Positions 37,311 to 47,000 of a stretch of DNA of 64,000 bases are shown here, one piece after another (within the stretch, counting starts at the first letter, position 1; each line of letters opens with the position of its first letter). Source of the DNA: Manduca sexta (Eukaryota > Arthropoda > Insecta > Lepidoptera > Sphingidae); the NCBI RefSeq assembly GCF_014839805.1, contig NC_051134.1, positions 9,393,170 to 9,457,169 on the forward strand, written 5' to 3'. The notes below the pieces were generated by a model. It was not told the origin of the DNA and did no database searches. It was given only the letters and a program-made list of their open reading frames with translations. A program made the translations under genes and the position numbers.

Positions 37311-37824
37311 TTTATCTTATTAATAAGTACGTAACAATTACAATAGCCACATTAATTAAAGGCATTAAATCCGATTATACATCATGAATGAAGTGTAATT
37401 AAAATAATCCTTCAAATCCGAAATCCTTGACATTGGTGCTTGGTGACAGAAATAGACAATATAAGAATATACCTAACCATGTTATGAACCACGTTTCGTT
37501 TTATGTTCACATTAAAGCAATGCATAAAATTAAAGACAATGTATGAGAGTAATTGTGCCTTGACATCTATCATTCAAAATGATCTAAGTAAACATAATTG
37601 ATATTAATCGAAGTTATAACCTCCTTGATCTACTGGTAATGATTACAGATTGTAAAATGTGAGTACATGGATTCGATTCCCTGATCACGTAACACTTTAT
37701 GTGATTTATATCAAGGAGGCAGCTAATTATAATTCCAATCATTGAAGGAAAACAAGAGTCAGACGATGATACATAAATGATGGTATCCATAGAACTAAGT
37801 ATTGCTTTGAATATTAACACGCTA

Positions 37825-38031
37825 GCGGCGATAACCTACTTGGAAGTGCAATGGACTGCCGAGATGAATGTCCGCATCAAATCTCAAGGACACGCACCTC
37901 TGACTTCTTTATAAGAATCTTGAAAGTATGTGAAGTCTGCCAACCCTCACTAAGCCCGCGTGGTTGATTAAGGCTATAACTCTCTCTGTGGGGAAAACCC
38001 GTTCCCAGAAGTGGGACAGTAAAAGCTTTTA
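37825..38031 (+). mobile_element. tRNA-derived SINE (family R1) with internal deletion
   Basis: Head GCGGCGATAACCTACTTGG is joined directly to the 3' body (GTGAAGTCTGCCAACCC, GGGACAGTA), missing about 110 bp relative to full copies. Confidence 0.7.
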
Positions 38032-38756
38032 TTAAAATTAGTAATATGCTGACTTAACCGCAATATTGAAATTACTCTCTCGTTTAAAGTGTCAATGAGA
38101 TTATCATAGGACCTACAAATTTGCCTCTGCTCTTTCCCTATATTCCTAAATATATACAACTCCTGTTCATAAAGGTTATTATTATCGAAGTACTCCTTAG
38201 AATTCGTGATATTGCATCTAGTTTATCTCCATAAGTATCCGACGCCTTAGTATATATATATTTCCAGAAAGATAAATATCAAATATATTCCATTTTCCTC
38301 CAGATTTTCCTTATACACTGTTATCAATAGCTAAAATCTTCAGTATCAAAACGTCAGTAAATATATTGCGTGATACATATTGCATGACACGTCCACACTG
38401 TTGTTGAAAATCGTAAACATATAAGTATACAAAACATTGTTAGTGAAGTAAATACGAACGTACATGATTTTCATATATACATTTAATATAGTATGTAATT
38501 CGACTTGAGGTAAACAAAATATTGCATACAAGAAGGACACGAGGCATGAACTGGAATCTTGACACAAACACGAGTAAACCGGTCTGTTTATGCTAAATAA
38601 ATGAAATCAAATCGTAAATCACTTTTAATTTTTATTAGTCTTTTATCCTCTATGACGTCAGGAACTTCTCTTATCAGTCGACATTCTGTTGGACGCCAAT
38701 CCACTTACAATCAGGTGCAGTGGAGCCACTGTGCCGTGCAACTATACATAAATCCG

Positions 38757-38935
38757 CACATTTTTTTTTATTACAGTTGAATGACGAGACGAGCATACAG
38801 CTCGCATGATGGTACGCGATACAACCACTCATAAACAGTAGTAACACACAGAACTGTGAATTACAAAGAATAACGTGGCACTCCACTGCGTTCGTCACCC
38901 TATGTCTTAAGATGTTAAGTTATTTTGCCCAGTTT
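38757..38935 (-). repeat. Interspersed repeat R5, inverted copy
   Basis: Complement of the 28030 copy, including GAATGACGAGACGAGC, ATGATGGTACGCGATA and TGGCACTCCACTGCGTTCG. It directly follows an R3 fragment (38676-38755). Confidence 0.65.
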
Positions 38936-39119
38936 ACGCTGGCTACAATGTCCTTCAACTGGAACAGCATTCACTCTGCCCGGTATGATGATATTTTCGC
39001 CCCCTATCACATCACTGCTAGTACTGGTATGATGATAATATGCACCCTCGCCATTACAACGCAACGGTGACATATACACACATTTGCTGATGGTAGGACA
39101 CATTTTATATTCGCCCGGA

Positions 39120-39345
39120 TTACGACCACCATACACGAGGTGTTAAAACTAGCATCGTGGCCCACATAAGTGTGTCGCGTTCCGGGATCAGGCTGTGTAT
39201 ATCCGGCTCCTACAGGCCGGCATAATTGTGTCGACTGTCGAGGGGTAATCATCTCTCGTCAGTCGACATTCTATTGGACTCCACTCCACTTATCATCAGG
39301 TGCAGTACGGTCACTTTCTCGTGCACATAGAAAAAAACCCTCGAT
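39120..39345 (+). repeat. Interspersed repeat R3, best copy
   Basis: Contains TGTCGCGTTCCGGGATCAGG, CAGGCCGGCATAATTGTG, the 14-nt arms TGTCGACTGTCGAG (39229-39242) and CTCGTCAGTCGACA (39255-39268), and the end CTTATCATCAGGTGCAGT. Confidence 0.75.
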
Positions 39346-39361
39346 AAGTGATTAGTCTACT

Positions 39362-39404
39362 AATAGTAACCAGAGGAGCTCTGGAGGCGTCTCTGGTTAC
39401 TATT
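39362..39404. repeat. Perfect hairpin, 14-bp arms
   Basis: AATAGTAACCAGAG and CTCTGGTTACTATT separated by 15 nt. It follows the R3 copy immediately and is not part of the other R3 copies. Confidence 0.8.
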
Positions 39405-40335
39405 TCGGGGATAAAAGGCGTGAGTGTTTAAATTAACATTTAGTGTTACAACTTACAAGACTGGTGTGTGCAGTATAATAAAATCACCACTGCTTAGAAT
39501 ATACCGTCTAGCGTAAAGGTTATATTGATGACAAAATATTCGTAAATGTCTAAGGCTTTCCGCACATTGGTGTCACGGCGGGATTTTTGGCGACGAGTAA
39601 TATACCCTAATTATTACACACATACATACCAATACCACCTTTTCTCTTTTCACGAGTGAGAAAAAGTATACCACAACTATATTTCACCAGGTATTTTCAT
39701 CTATTTAATAGATGACGAGCCTACTTGCGGGGACAATGCCAGATGCTAATGATACTGGATAGAAAACCCTATGTCAATTTACTGAGAATCGAACCTGACA
39801 GCATAGTAGTTGTATCACGTAAGCAATATTTCCACTAAGGCCATGACATTGTAGATGAACTAAAATAATCGCTGTGGCTACAAATGAAGGTAGTTCGGCA
39901 ATCCTAATGAACCGCTGTATAGTAATTTTCATCAGTGTGCGCAAGCGCATAAGCAAGCCGAAGAAATACATGCCAAGGCGTTCCAACCGGTGTGCGCTTG
40001 GCCTAACATGCAATTCACTGGCATATTAGATACATGACTAATTAATTATCTAAACACGAATAAATTAACACTGCAATATTTAAATTTATATACAAATTTG
40101 CAAGAAATTACAATTATATTATTAAAGATCTATTAAAGGTATTAGTTTTTTTATAAGAAATAATTTTCATTCTTTTTTTACTACAATTTAGTTTACATAT
40201 TATGCTTCTTTAAATTTACATTTATTTACGATTAACCTACATCGCGAAAAATATATTATATAATAATTCTATATAAAACAATAAAATATACATAAAATAA
40301 TAATACAATCGAAAATTACAAATGTGTGCACTCAC

Positions 40336-40400
40336 CGGCGGTCGATGATCAACAAACGATAGTACGCGGAGCGTCGCTTCGTTTATTCTCTCTGCTGTCT
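40336..40400 (-). promoter_or_regulatory. Possible non-coding first exon in the B-C spacer
   Basis: On the minus strand a GC-rich block (CGAAGCGACGCTCCGCG) ends in a strong splice donor, GACCGCCG/GTGAGTGC, at 40336. GC-rich islands like this are rare in the spacer. If used, it could feed the acceptor before the ATG of gene B 6.7 kb downstream. The upstream limit is a guess. Confidence 0.3.
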
Positions 40401-40462
40401 TGATCTACTGATATTCCTTAGTGATTTATAATCGTGTCACGTCTGTCTGTTTATAAGAAATA

Positions 40463-40486
40463 ATGGTCAAGTGATCACTTGACCAT
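40463..40486. repeat. Perfect 24-bp palindrome
   Basis: Two 12-nt arms (ATGGTCAAGTGA and TCACTTGACCAT) with no loop. No second copy is seen. Confidence 0.85.
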
Positions 40487-40824
40487 CGAATTTAATATAT
40501 TTTAACATATATACAATTATTTTTTCCGTCCTCTATGAACTTCAATCATACCAAATACCAGACTTCTTCGTACTCACAATGCATTTAAAAGGGCTACAAA
40601 GTTTTTCTCCACATATAAATATATAGATGATAAACAGATGCAGGTATTTTAAAGGGTGGGGACAGAAGCAGAAAACATAACTATATGCATCTATATTATT
40701 TTGTAACAAGGTTTAAGTTAATTAAGTAATATCAAAATCTATTCAACGGATGCCTGATTAATTAATAAATATAAAACATCTTCAAATTTCACTTTATCAT
40801 ATCCTCCTTCCTATAATTAGGGGT

Positions 40825-40980
40825 CCTTCAAAGGGAGCGTGAAGAAGCAATTATGCAGGCCGGCATGACTGTGCCGTCCTTCCAGAGATGCTTCTATCTT
40901 TTGGCCGGTCGACACTTACTATAGGTTCTTAACATCAGGTGCAGTGAAGCTACTTTGCCGAGTCACTATAAAAAAAATCA
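40825..40980 (+). repeat. Interspersed repeat R6
   Basis: Shares GTGAAGAAGCAATTATGCAG, GCCGGCATGAC and AACATCAGGTGCAGT with 55655-55815. The last block is also the end of R3, so the two families share a terminus. Confidence 0.65.
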
Positions 40981-41285
40981 AATAAAGTTCCCAAGCAAAG
41001 CAAGGTGATAACGCTAGGGTTCTTAATGCCTTCAAATATAAGTATACTTTGAACAATGTCATTGCCTTTAGAGGAACGTGTGAGGTGAAGATGTCCTATA
41101 TTTTTCCTTATACTATAATAATAAAGTTGTCATCTTATTATTTTTGTTATTTGTAAAGGTTTTGGATACTTACAATACTAGTTTATAGTTGAGGCTTCGC
41201 CTAAGTAAATGCCTTGTTGAAATTAAATTTCTGAGCGTATTTCGGAATAAAAAAACTATGCATTAATCCAAGCCTATGTCTATAA

Positions 41286-41465
41286 TCTATACTGATATAA
41301 ACTGAAGAGTTTATTTGTTTGTTTGAATCCCCTAATCTCAGGAACTACAAACCGATTTTGATTTTTTTTCACTAATAAGAAGCTACATTACTCCTGAAGG
41401 CTATAGGCTACGTTTTATTCCGGAAAAACTTTTCCACACCGGCGGTGCTGCAGGCAAAAGGTTAG
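41286..41465 (+). mobile_element. Helitron-like non-autonomous element
   Basis: Starts TCTATACTGATATAAACTGA, has TTTGTTTG and CTAATCTCAGGAACTAC blocks, then GGCTATAGGCTACG, and ends GGCAAAAGGTTAG after a GC hairpin-like stretch. Confidence 0.55.
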
Positions 41466-41684
41466 TATTATATAAACTGAACATGAGATTCCCAGTTTGA
41501 GCATGCGCACAACGGTCTGTATAAAACATAGATGCAATTGACGATAGAACCTCGCGCAGGGTGTGTTTAGATAGGTCCAGAGAGCTACTCGTGACTGCGG
41601 CATTATTCTTTGGAGTAATTAAAAGACATGTATCTGTATCCGCCTGTGATTTTTGGAAATAACTAACTTTTTAAAATTAAAATT

Positions 41685-41870
41685 AAACTACTTTTCGGAT
41701 TTTATCGCGGTTTTTTATAGACTATTCAGCCTTCATGGTCACCGGGGGGACAGAGGTGAGTGTGCTGCAAAGTCTTCAGACGTGAGGAGAAAACTAAAAT
41801 ATAAAAAGCCGCGATAAAATCCTAAAAGTAGTTTCATTTTAATGTCTAACATTCGCGTAAACATAAGAAA
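41685..41870 (+). mobile_element. Foldback element R4 with 34-bp inverted ends
   Basis: Left arm 41685-41718 (AAACTACTTTTCGGATTTTA onward) and right arm 41801-41834 are inverted repeats with 2 mismatches in 34. The 82-nt middle includes GCCTTCATGGTCACCGG and AAAGTCTTCAGACG. The following AATGTCTAACATTCGCGTAA also accompanies the copies at 53300 and 59098. Confidence 0.75.
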
Positions 41871-42109
41871 TCATTTTTAAAATTATTTTATCATTTATAT
41901 ATGAATGTATAAAGACCTAACGCCAAAAGTATTGTCTACCAGTCTACCTTTGGGTGATGCAGAGATGAAATAAAATTAATTTTGATTTACGAATAAAATA
42001 AAGGTATAAATACATATTAAGATAAATAAAAGTGATGGCTCCTCAGTAATATATAGCTTTATTCTTTGGGATAGGTCGAGATGTAATATTTTATCTAAAT
42101 CTATTCAAC

Positions 42110-42342
42110 TGCTTCGGTGGCGTAATTGTATTGGGTGCACGTACGGTCTCAGGTTCGAATCTTGGATCGGATAGAGATATTGGGTTTCTTTGCTCAGTAT
42201 CAGCCTGTAATCTGAAATTTATCCCGATATGGCGATAGGCTGGCCCATATCCCATCACGGAACAGAACTCACATGGCGAAAAGTAGGTACCCTAACTGCA
42301 GCTCTGCCTACCGCTTTGGATATAAAGGCATGATATGTCTTT
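42110..42342 (+). mobile_element. tRNA-derived SINE (family R2), near full length
   Basis: Head CGGTGGCGTAATTG and AGGTTCGAATCTTGG (B box), TTTGCTCAGTATCAGCCTG, then CCATCACGGAACAGAACTCAC and CTCTGCCTACCGCTTTGG. Confidence 0.8.
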
Positions 42343-42452
42343 ATTTCTTGTGTTCTATTTAAAGATTTATGCACTGTTAACACATTCGAACATCTTTACA
42401 TACTGTCGCAATTATAATATTAGTAGGATTTAGAAATATTAAATATCATTCA

Positions 42453-42632
42453 GGGGCCTTATTCTCTATCCCGCACGTTATCTTGACAGTGTGTAACAAG
42501 CACGTAACACAACGCATCATGTTTAGGACTATAGAAATTTGGCTTACAGAATACCATTCCACGCACATTTCTCGAAGATAACATGACACGGCCGCGTTAC
42601 GCGTTTACACTATCATACAGAATAAGGGCCCT
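42453..42632 (+). mobile_element. 180-bp inverted-repeat element, copy 1
   Basis: Begins GGGGCCTTATTCTCTAT and ends ATACAGAATAAGGGCCCT. With the flanking CA and TG, the ends form imperfect roughly 20-bp inverted repeats starting CAGGG. Two more copies of exactly 180 bp follow. No reading frame. Confidence 0.85.
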
Positions 42633-42691
42633 GTAGGACGCCAGAAAGGTTGAGGAGATACCTAAAGTGCATATGTAAAATGAGCATTTTT

Positions 42692-42721
42692 CATTGACCT
42701 TATTAAGCAATAAGGTCAATG
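42692..42721. repeat. Perfect hairpin between copies 1 and 2
   Basis: 13-nt arms CATTGACCTTATT and AATAAGGTCAATG around an AAGC loop. The arms contain everted AGGTCA half-sites, the core bound by many nuclear receptors; binding is speculative. Confidence 0.85.
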
Positions 42722-42740
42722 GAAGCTAAAGTCTAAACCA

Positions 42741-42920
42741 GGGGCCTTATTCTCTATCACGCACGTTATTTTAACAGTGTGTAACAAGCACGTAACACAA
42801 CACGTCATGTTTAGGACTATAGAAATTTGGCTTACAGAATACCATTCCACGCACATTTCTCGAAGATAACATGACACGGCCGCGTTACGCGTTTACACTA
42901 CCATACAGAATAAGGGCCCT
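42741..42920 (+). mobile_element. 180-bp inverted-repeat element, copy 2
   Basis: Same length and direction as copy 1, separated from it by 108 bp. Differs at a handful of positions, for example ATCACGCACG near the start. Confidence 0.85.
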
Positions 42921-43100
42921 GGGGCCTTATTCTCTATCCCGCACGTTATTTTGACAGTGTGTAACAAGCACGGACCACAACGCATCATGTTTAGGACTAT
43001 AGAAATTTGGCTTACAGAATACCATTCCACGCACATTTCTCGAAGATAACATGACACGGCCGCGTTACGCGTTTACACTATCATACAGAATAAGGGCCCT
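42921..43100 (+). mobile_element. 180-bp inverted-repeat element, copy 3
   Basis: Begins at the base after copy 2 ends, so the junction reads AAGGGCCCT-GGGGCCTTATT. There is no spacer or target duplication. Differs from copy 1 at few positions (GCACGGACCACAACG). Confidence 0.85.
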
Positions 43101-43549
43101 GATATTTGTTTTAATCCCGCCTCGAAATATTCAATATTATCTAAATATCAAGTTTTGAACCCACTCGAGATATGGCGTTCGGACAGTTTACACAATCTCT
43201 TATCTTGATGCACTAACATTTTGGATGCTAGATATTTTATTGTGACATGAGACGACATTATCTATTGATTACGAGCTAATAGCTAACCTGCACGGTTATT
43301 TCAAGTCTCGGTGGCGTATGCATGTTACGTAAATAAATTGTTACGATGCGGTGATCTGCGGATTAGGTAACTAGATAATTCTACTCAGTTATTTCCCCTT
43401 GATCTAGTAGCAACTTATATCCATGGACCAGACGGAGTTTGGATTCGATACCCACTTTGGGTAACACTAGAATCATATTACAGGTTGTTACAGCACGATT
43501 TGGAATGCTCAAAATAGATTTCTGGCAAGCGACTAATCGTAAAAAGTAA

Positions 43550-43700
43550 GATAATAATGAAGAGATCAGCATGTCGCTCTCCTGATGGTAAGCTAAACGC
43601 TCGTCCCGTCCCGTTGCAGTAGCAACACTATATAGTCCATTGAATAATAAACTTTCGAGTGCCACTCCACCACGTTCTTCACTCTCATAATGTCCAGTAA
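43550..43700 (-). repeat. Interspersed repeat R5, inverted copy
   Basis: Matches the other R5 copies through CTCCTGATGGTAAGC, CGCTCGTCCCGTC and GAGTGCCACTCCACCACG. Confidence 0.6.
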
Positions 43701-43772
43701 TACAACGCTACAATGTCCTTCATACCGGAAAACAGTCACTCCCATGCGAGAAACCTATCAGTAAAGTCTTCT

Positions 43773-43823
43773 TTCTGCAAAATGCGTGCAAATGGTGTAA
43801 CCATTTGCATGCATTTTGCAGAA
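43773..43823. repeat. Hairpin, 23-bp arms with one mismatch
   Basis: Arms TTCTGCAAAATGCGTGCAAATGG and its near complement surround a 5-nt loop (TGTAA). It lies about 160 bp past the polyadenylation signal of gene C. The tiny loop argues against a normal microRNA precursor. Confidence 0.85.
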
Positions 43824-43983
43824 GAGAAACAAAGCAAAATACATGAAGCAATTGGGTCTCCGGATGTCAATCTACGCTTCCAATAAACAATACCAAAAGA
43901 ATCATCGATGCGAAAGAAAGCAATATGATATAATGTCCATCTGCAACTAAGGTTACAATAAAACTCAGTACTCCTAAAAACAT

Positions 43984-43989
43984 TTTATT
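43984..43989 (-). terminator. Polyadenylation signal of gene C
   Basis: AATAAA on the minus strand, 57 nt downstream of the stop codon. Confidence 0.7.
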
Positions 43990-44045
43990 AAGAATACTGT
44001 GTCGCTTGTCTACTGATAATTATCCTAAGTAAGTACAACAGCGCG

Positions 44046-47000
44046 TCACGACTCCGCCGCCTCGTGTGACTCCGCCTGGGCCTTCGCTTGCAGCGCCGCT
44101 ATTTGTTCCGCTGTGCAGTACTCTGGAATATCACATCCAATTTTAAGGCTAAGGAGCAAGTTTTCCAAAGTCAAGGAGGAACTTTCATGAGAGAGTTAAT
44201 GCTATGGGAAAGTACCTAAACACTAGAAGAATAGGTAAACTCAGTTGCTAATGCGCTGCCTGCGGTTAGCAATAGACCCTGATGACGATAGTGAATGTGA
44301 TTCAGTGATGTGCCCCTGAGTGACGTAGGGAACATTATACGGATTGTCCGTACAAGATACAACTGACTGAGCACCGGCACGCGAGCTTCTCAACTTGTTA
44401 TTACGCCCAGCATATTTCGATTACTTGATAGTCTTCGAACACCATAACAGATTGGATTCATAACTGAGTTAACTTTAAACGTTCCTGCGACTTTTTTATA
44501 AACATAAGCATTGATAGAAAATTGATTTCGGCAAAGACATGAGCAGGTACCTTCACTGAACAAAATATGGAAATAACTTGTAGTATACACGCCATTTACG
44601 TTTCTGCCTACACCTTCAAAACAAGGTTAACGAAATGTATTAACGAATAGCAATGTATCACTCACGTGTTTTACTAGACTCCCATCCGATGAACTCTCCC
44701 GTCCGCTGGTTCTCCGCCTTGAGCCAATCGTGCAGCGGCCGGAAGTACTCCAGCAGACCATCAGCCTTCATCGCTCTTTGGCCGGTCAGCACCTCCATCG
44801 CGTCCGGCCAGGGCTTCGAGGAACCCATTTTTAGCATGTTACTGAAAATGTATTTGTTTGATTATTGTAAAAGTATATAAGTATACTCGTACATAAACGT
44901 ACCTAGTTATGATTGTTCATACCTATATACTACATGGACCTTCTAGAGATTAGACGGAATTTCCGTGCTTTCTGGCGTATTTGCCATGCCTATTATTGTA
45001 ATCAAATCTAACAACTCATGTGGACTATTTCGTAAATTTTTTATTAGTGGTTCTTTACAACCCGCTTATCCAGTTGTAAACGTCCCAACACTTAGGTTTA
45101 AAAGACTCCTTAGTTTAATATTTTGTTTCCCGCTTCGCTATGGAGGAAAGTGGAAAATTAATATTTCCAACTCATCCCTATCTTTCTGTATGATTAATTT
45201 CGTTGCGGAATACAGACTAATTAGTGTTCCCTGAGACTCGCCGAGCTTCACCGCCCGGTATCAAGAAATGTGTGCCACTACTGATCTTGGCTTACAGGAG
45301 TTGTAACGAGGAGTGCGAGGACGGGAAAGTCTCTAGTTATAAGTATTGTTGGTTACGGGCTCATAAGTTTAACATAGTGCAGTCTTCTACAACATTCAAC
45401 AGACTTCACAGACATATTTATTCTTCAATAGCTCCAAACACATGCAATACCTCATTGAAATCACTTACCCCAACGCGTTGCCAGCAGCAACGCTCTCGAA
45501 TATATCACAATCGACGAGCTTCTTGGTGAAGTCTTCGGGCACGTACTCGCCGGCGAGCTGACATAGCGCCCGATGGAACTGGAACTGTATGAGGAACGAT
45601 ACGTAATACCTGGAATGGAAAAATGGAAATTTTAAAAATAACGCCCGAAGCAAAAATGGCAACGTATCTCTTACACAGGACAGTCTATCTGTATAATAAG
45701 GAGGTACAAGAAAGAGTACGGGTTCCATAAATTTCATGCATCTTTGTTTTTAATAATTACATGTTGCGACGGTTATTTTGTTCACAAAGCATTTTCGTAC
45801 CTAATGCTCAACACAGATAACAAAAGAGATTCTCCAGATAGCATATCATCATCAGCCGCAGGATGTCCACTGCTGAACATGAGCCTCCCGCAAAGATTTC
45901 CAGATCAACCTATTGGAAGCGACCTCCTGTGACTTTTATGAGGTCATCTGTCCACCTCGTGGATGGACGTCCAACACTACGTTTGCGAGCATATAGACAT
46001 ATAATATATCCTACCCTCCTTACCTAGCATATTCAACATTAGCAGACACGTGGTACTTGGCCGCAGCGTCAAAGTCCTCTTCGGTTCTGTTCACAGGAGG
46101 CTCCACTCCTTGAAGCTCCTCTCTTAACTTCCAATAATGACAGTTGTAATCCTCCGGGGCAGTCTTCCCTCTGAACACACCATAACGGAACAAATCCAGA
46201 GTGTACGCAAACGGTAGGAATACTATCTTATCTATGCCCTGAAAAAAACAATATAATTGTCACCAGTCTTTAATTTGCCATACATAATAGGGCTACGATC
46301 TCTTTCTACTTCATTTCTCTTTCAAAAATATATATCTAATACTAATTACTATTACAGCAAACTACTATCATTTAAAAGCAAATACCATTTTGTAAAGCTG
46401 ATTGATTTCCGTCTGCTCATCTTCAGCTTCTCCTTGTGTAAGCCCGACACGTCGAAGATGCTTGGGTGATGAAACAGATAATGCTATCGTGTCACCGACA
46501 GCTTCGTGGAAACCTACAAATGTTCTTTACAAATCAGCATTTCAATATAAATTCAAATTACAAAACACTAACAATCATTAGCACGAAAAATTGTAAATAA
46601 AATATAATGATAAAACAGAACCCAAATGGTAAGATGATGATAATTTATAAGATAAAATAATTAAAAATAAACTGCATTTCCAAGTAATAAAATTAAATAT
46701 GATATCATTGATGGCGCAAAAGATGGTTTAAAAATATAAATACAGAATATGATGTTAATTATGATTATCCGAAAACACAACGTGACCAGGAAAAATTGCA
46801 TGAACGAATGTTTAGTACAGGGATACATAATTTGACACAAGAAATATAAGTACGAGACAAATCAGAATTTACTGAGCATTAAGATGGCATTTAAGAATGA
46901 TATCAGACATCGAGTGATTTAGACAAGGATTATGAAACAGGAATATTTGGTAACATCCACAAAGAAACCAAAAGTATATTTATTATGCAATCATAAACAT

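Larger units (their letters stand above)
33985..43983. other. Spacer between genes B and C
   Basis: Ten kilobases without a convincing coding exon. It is dominated by repeats, inverted-repeat elements and hairpins listed individually. Parts with nothing recognisable: 33990-35780, 36180-37070, 38040-38670, 39410-40330 and 43105-43540. Confidence 0.7.
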
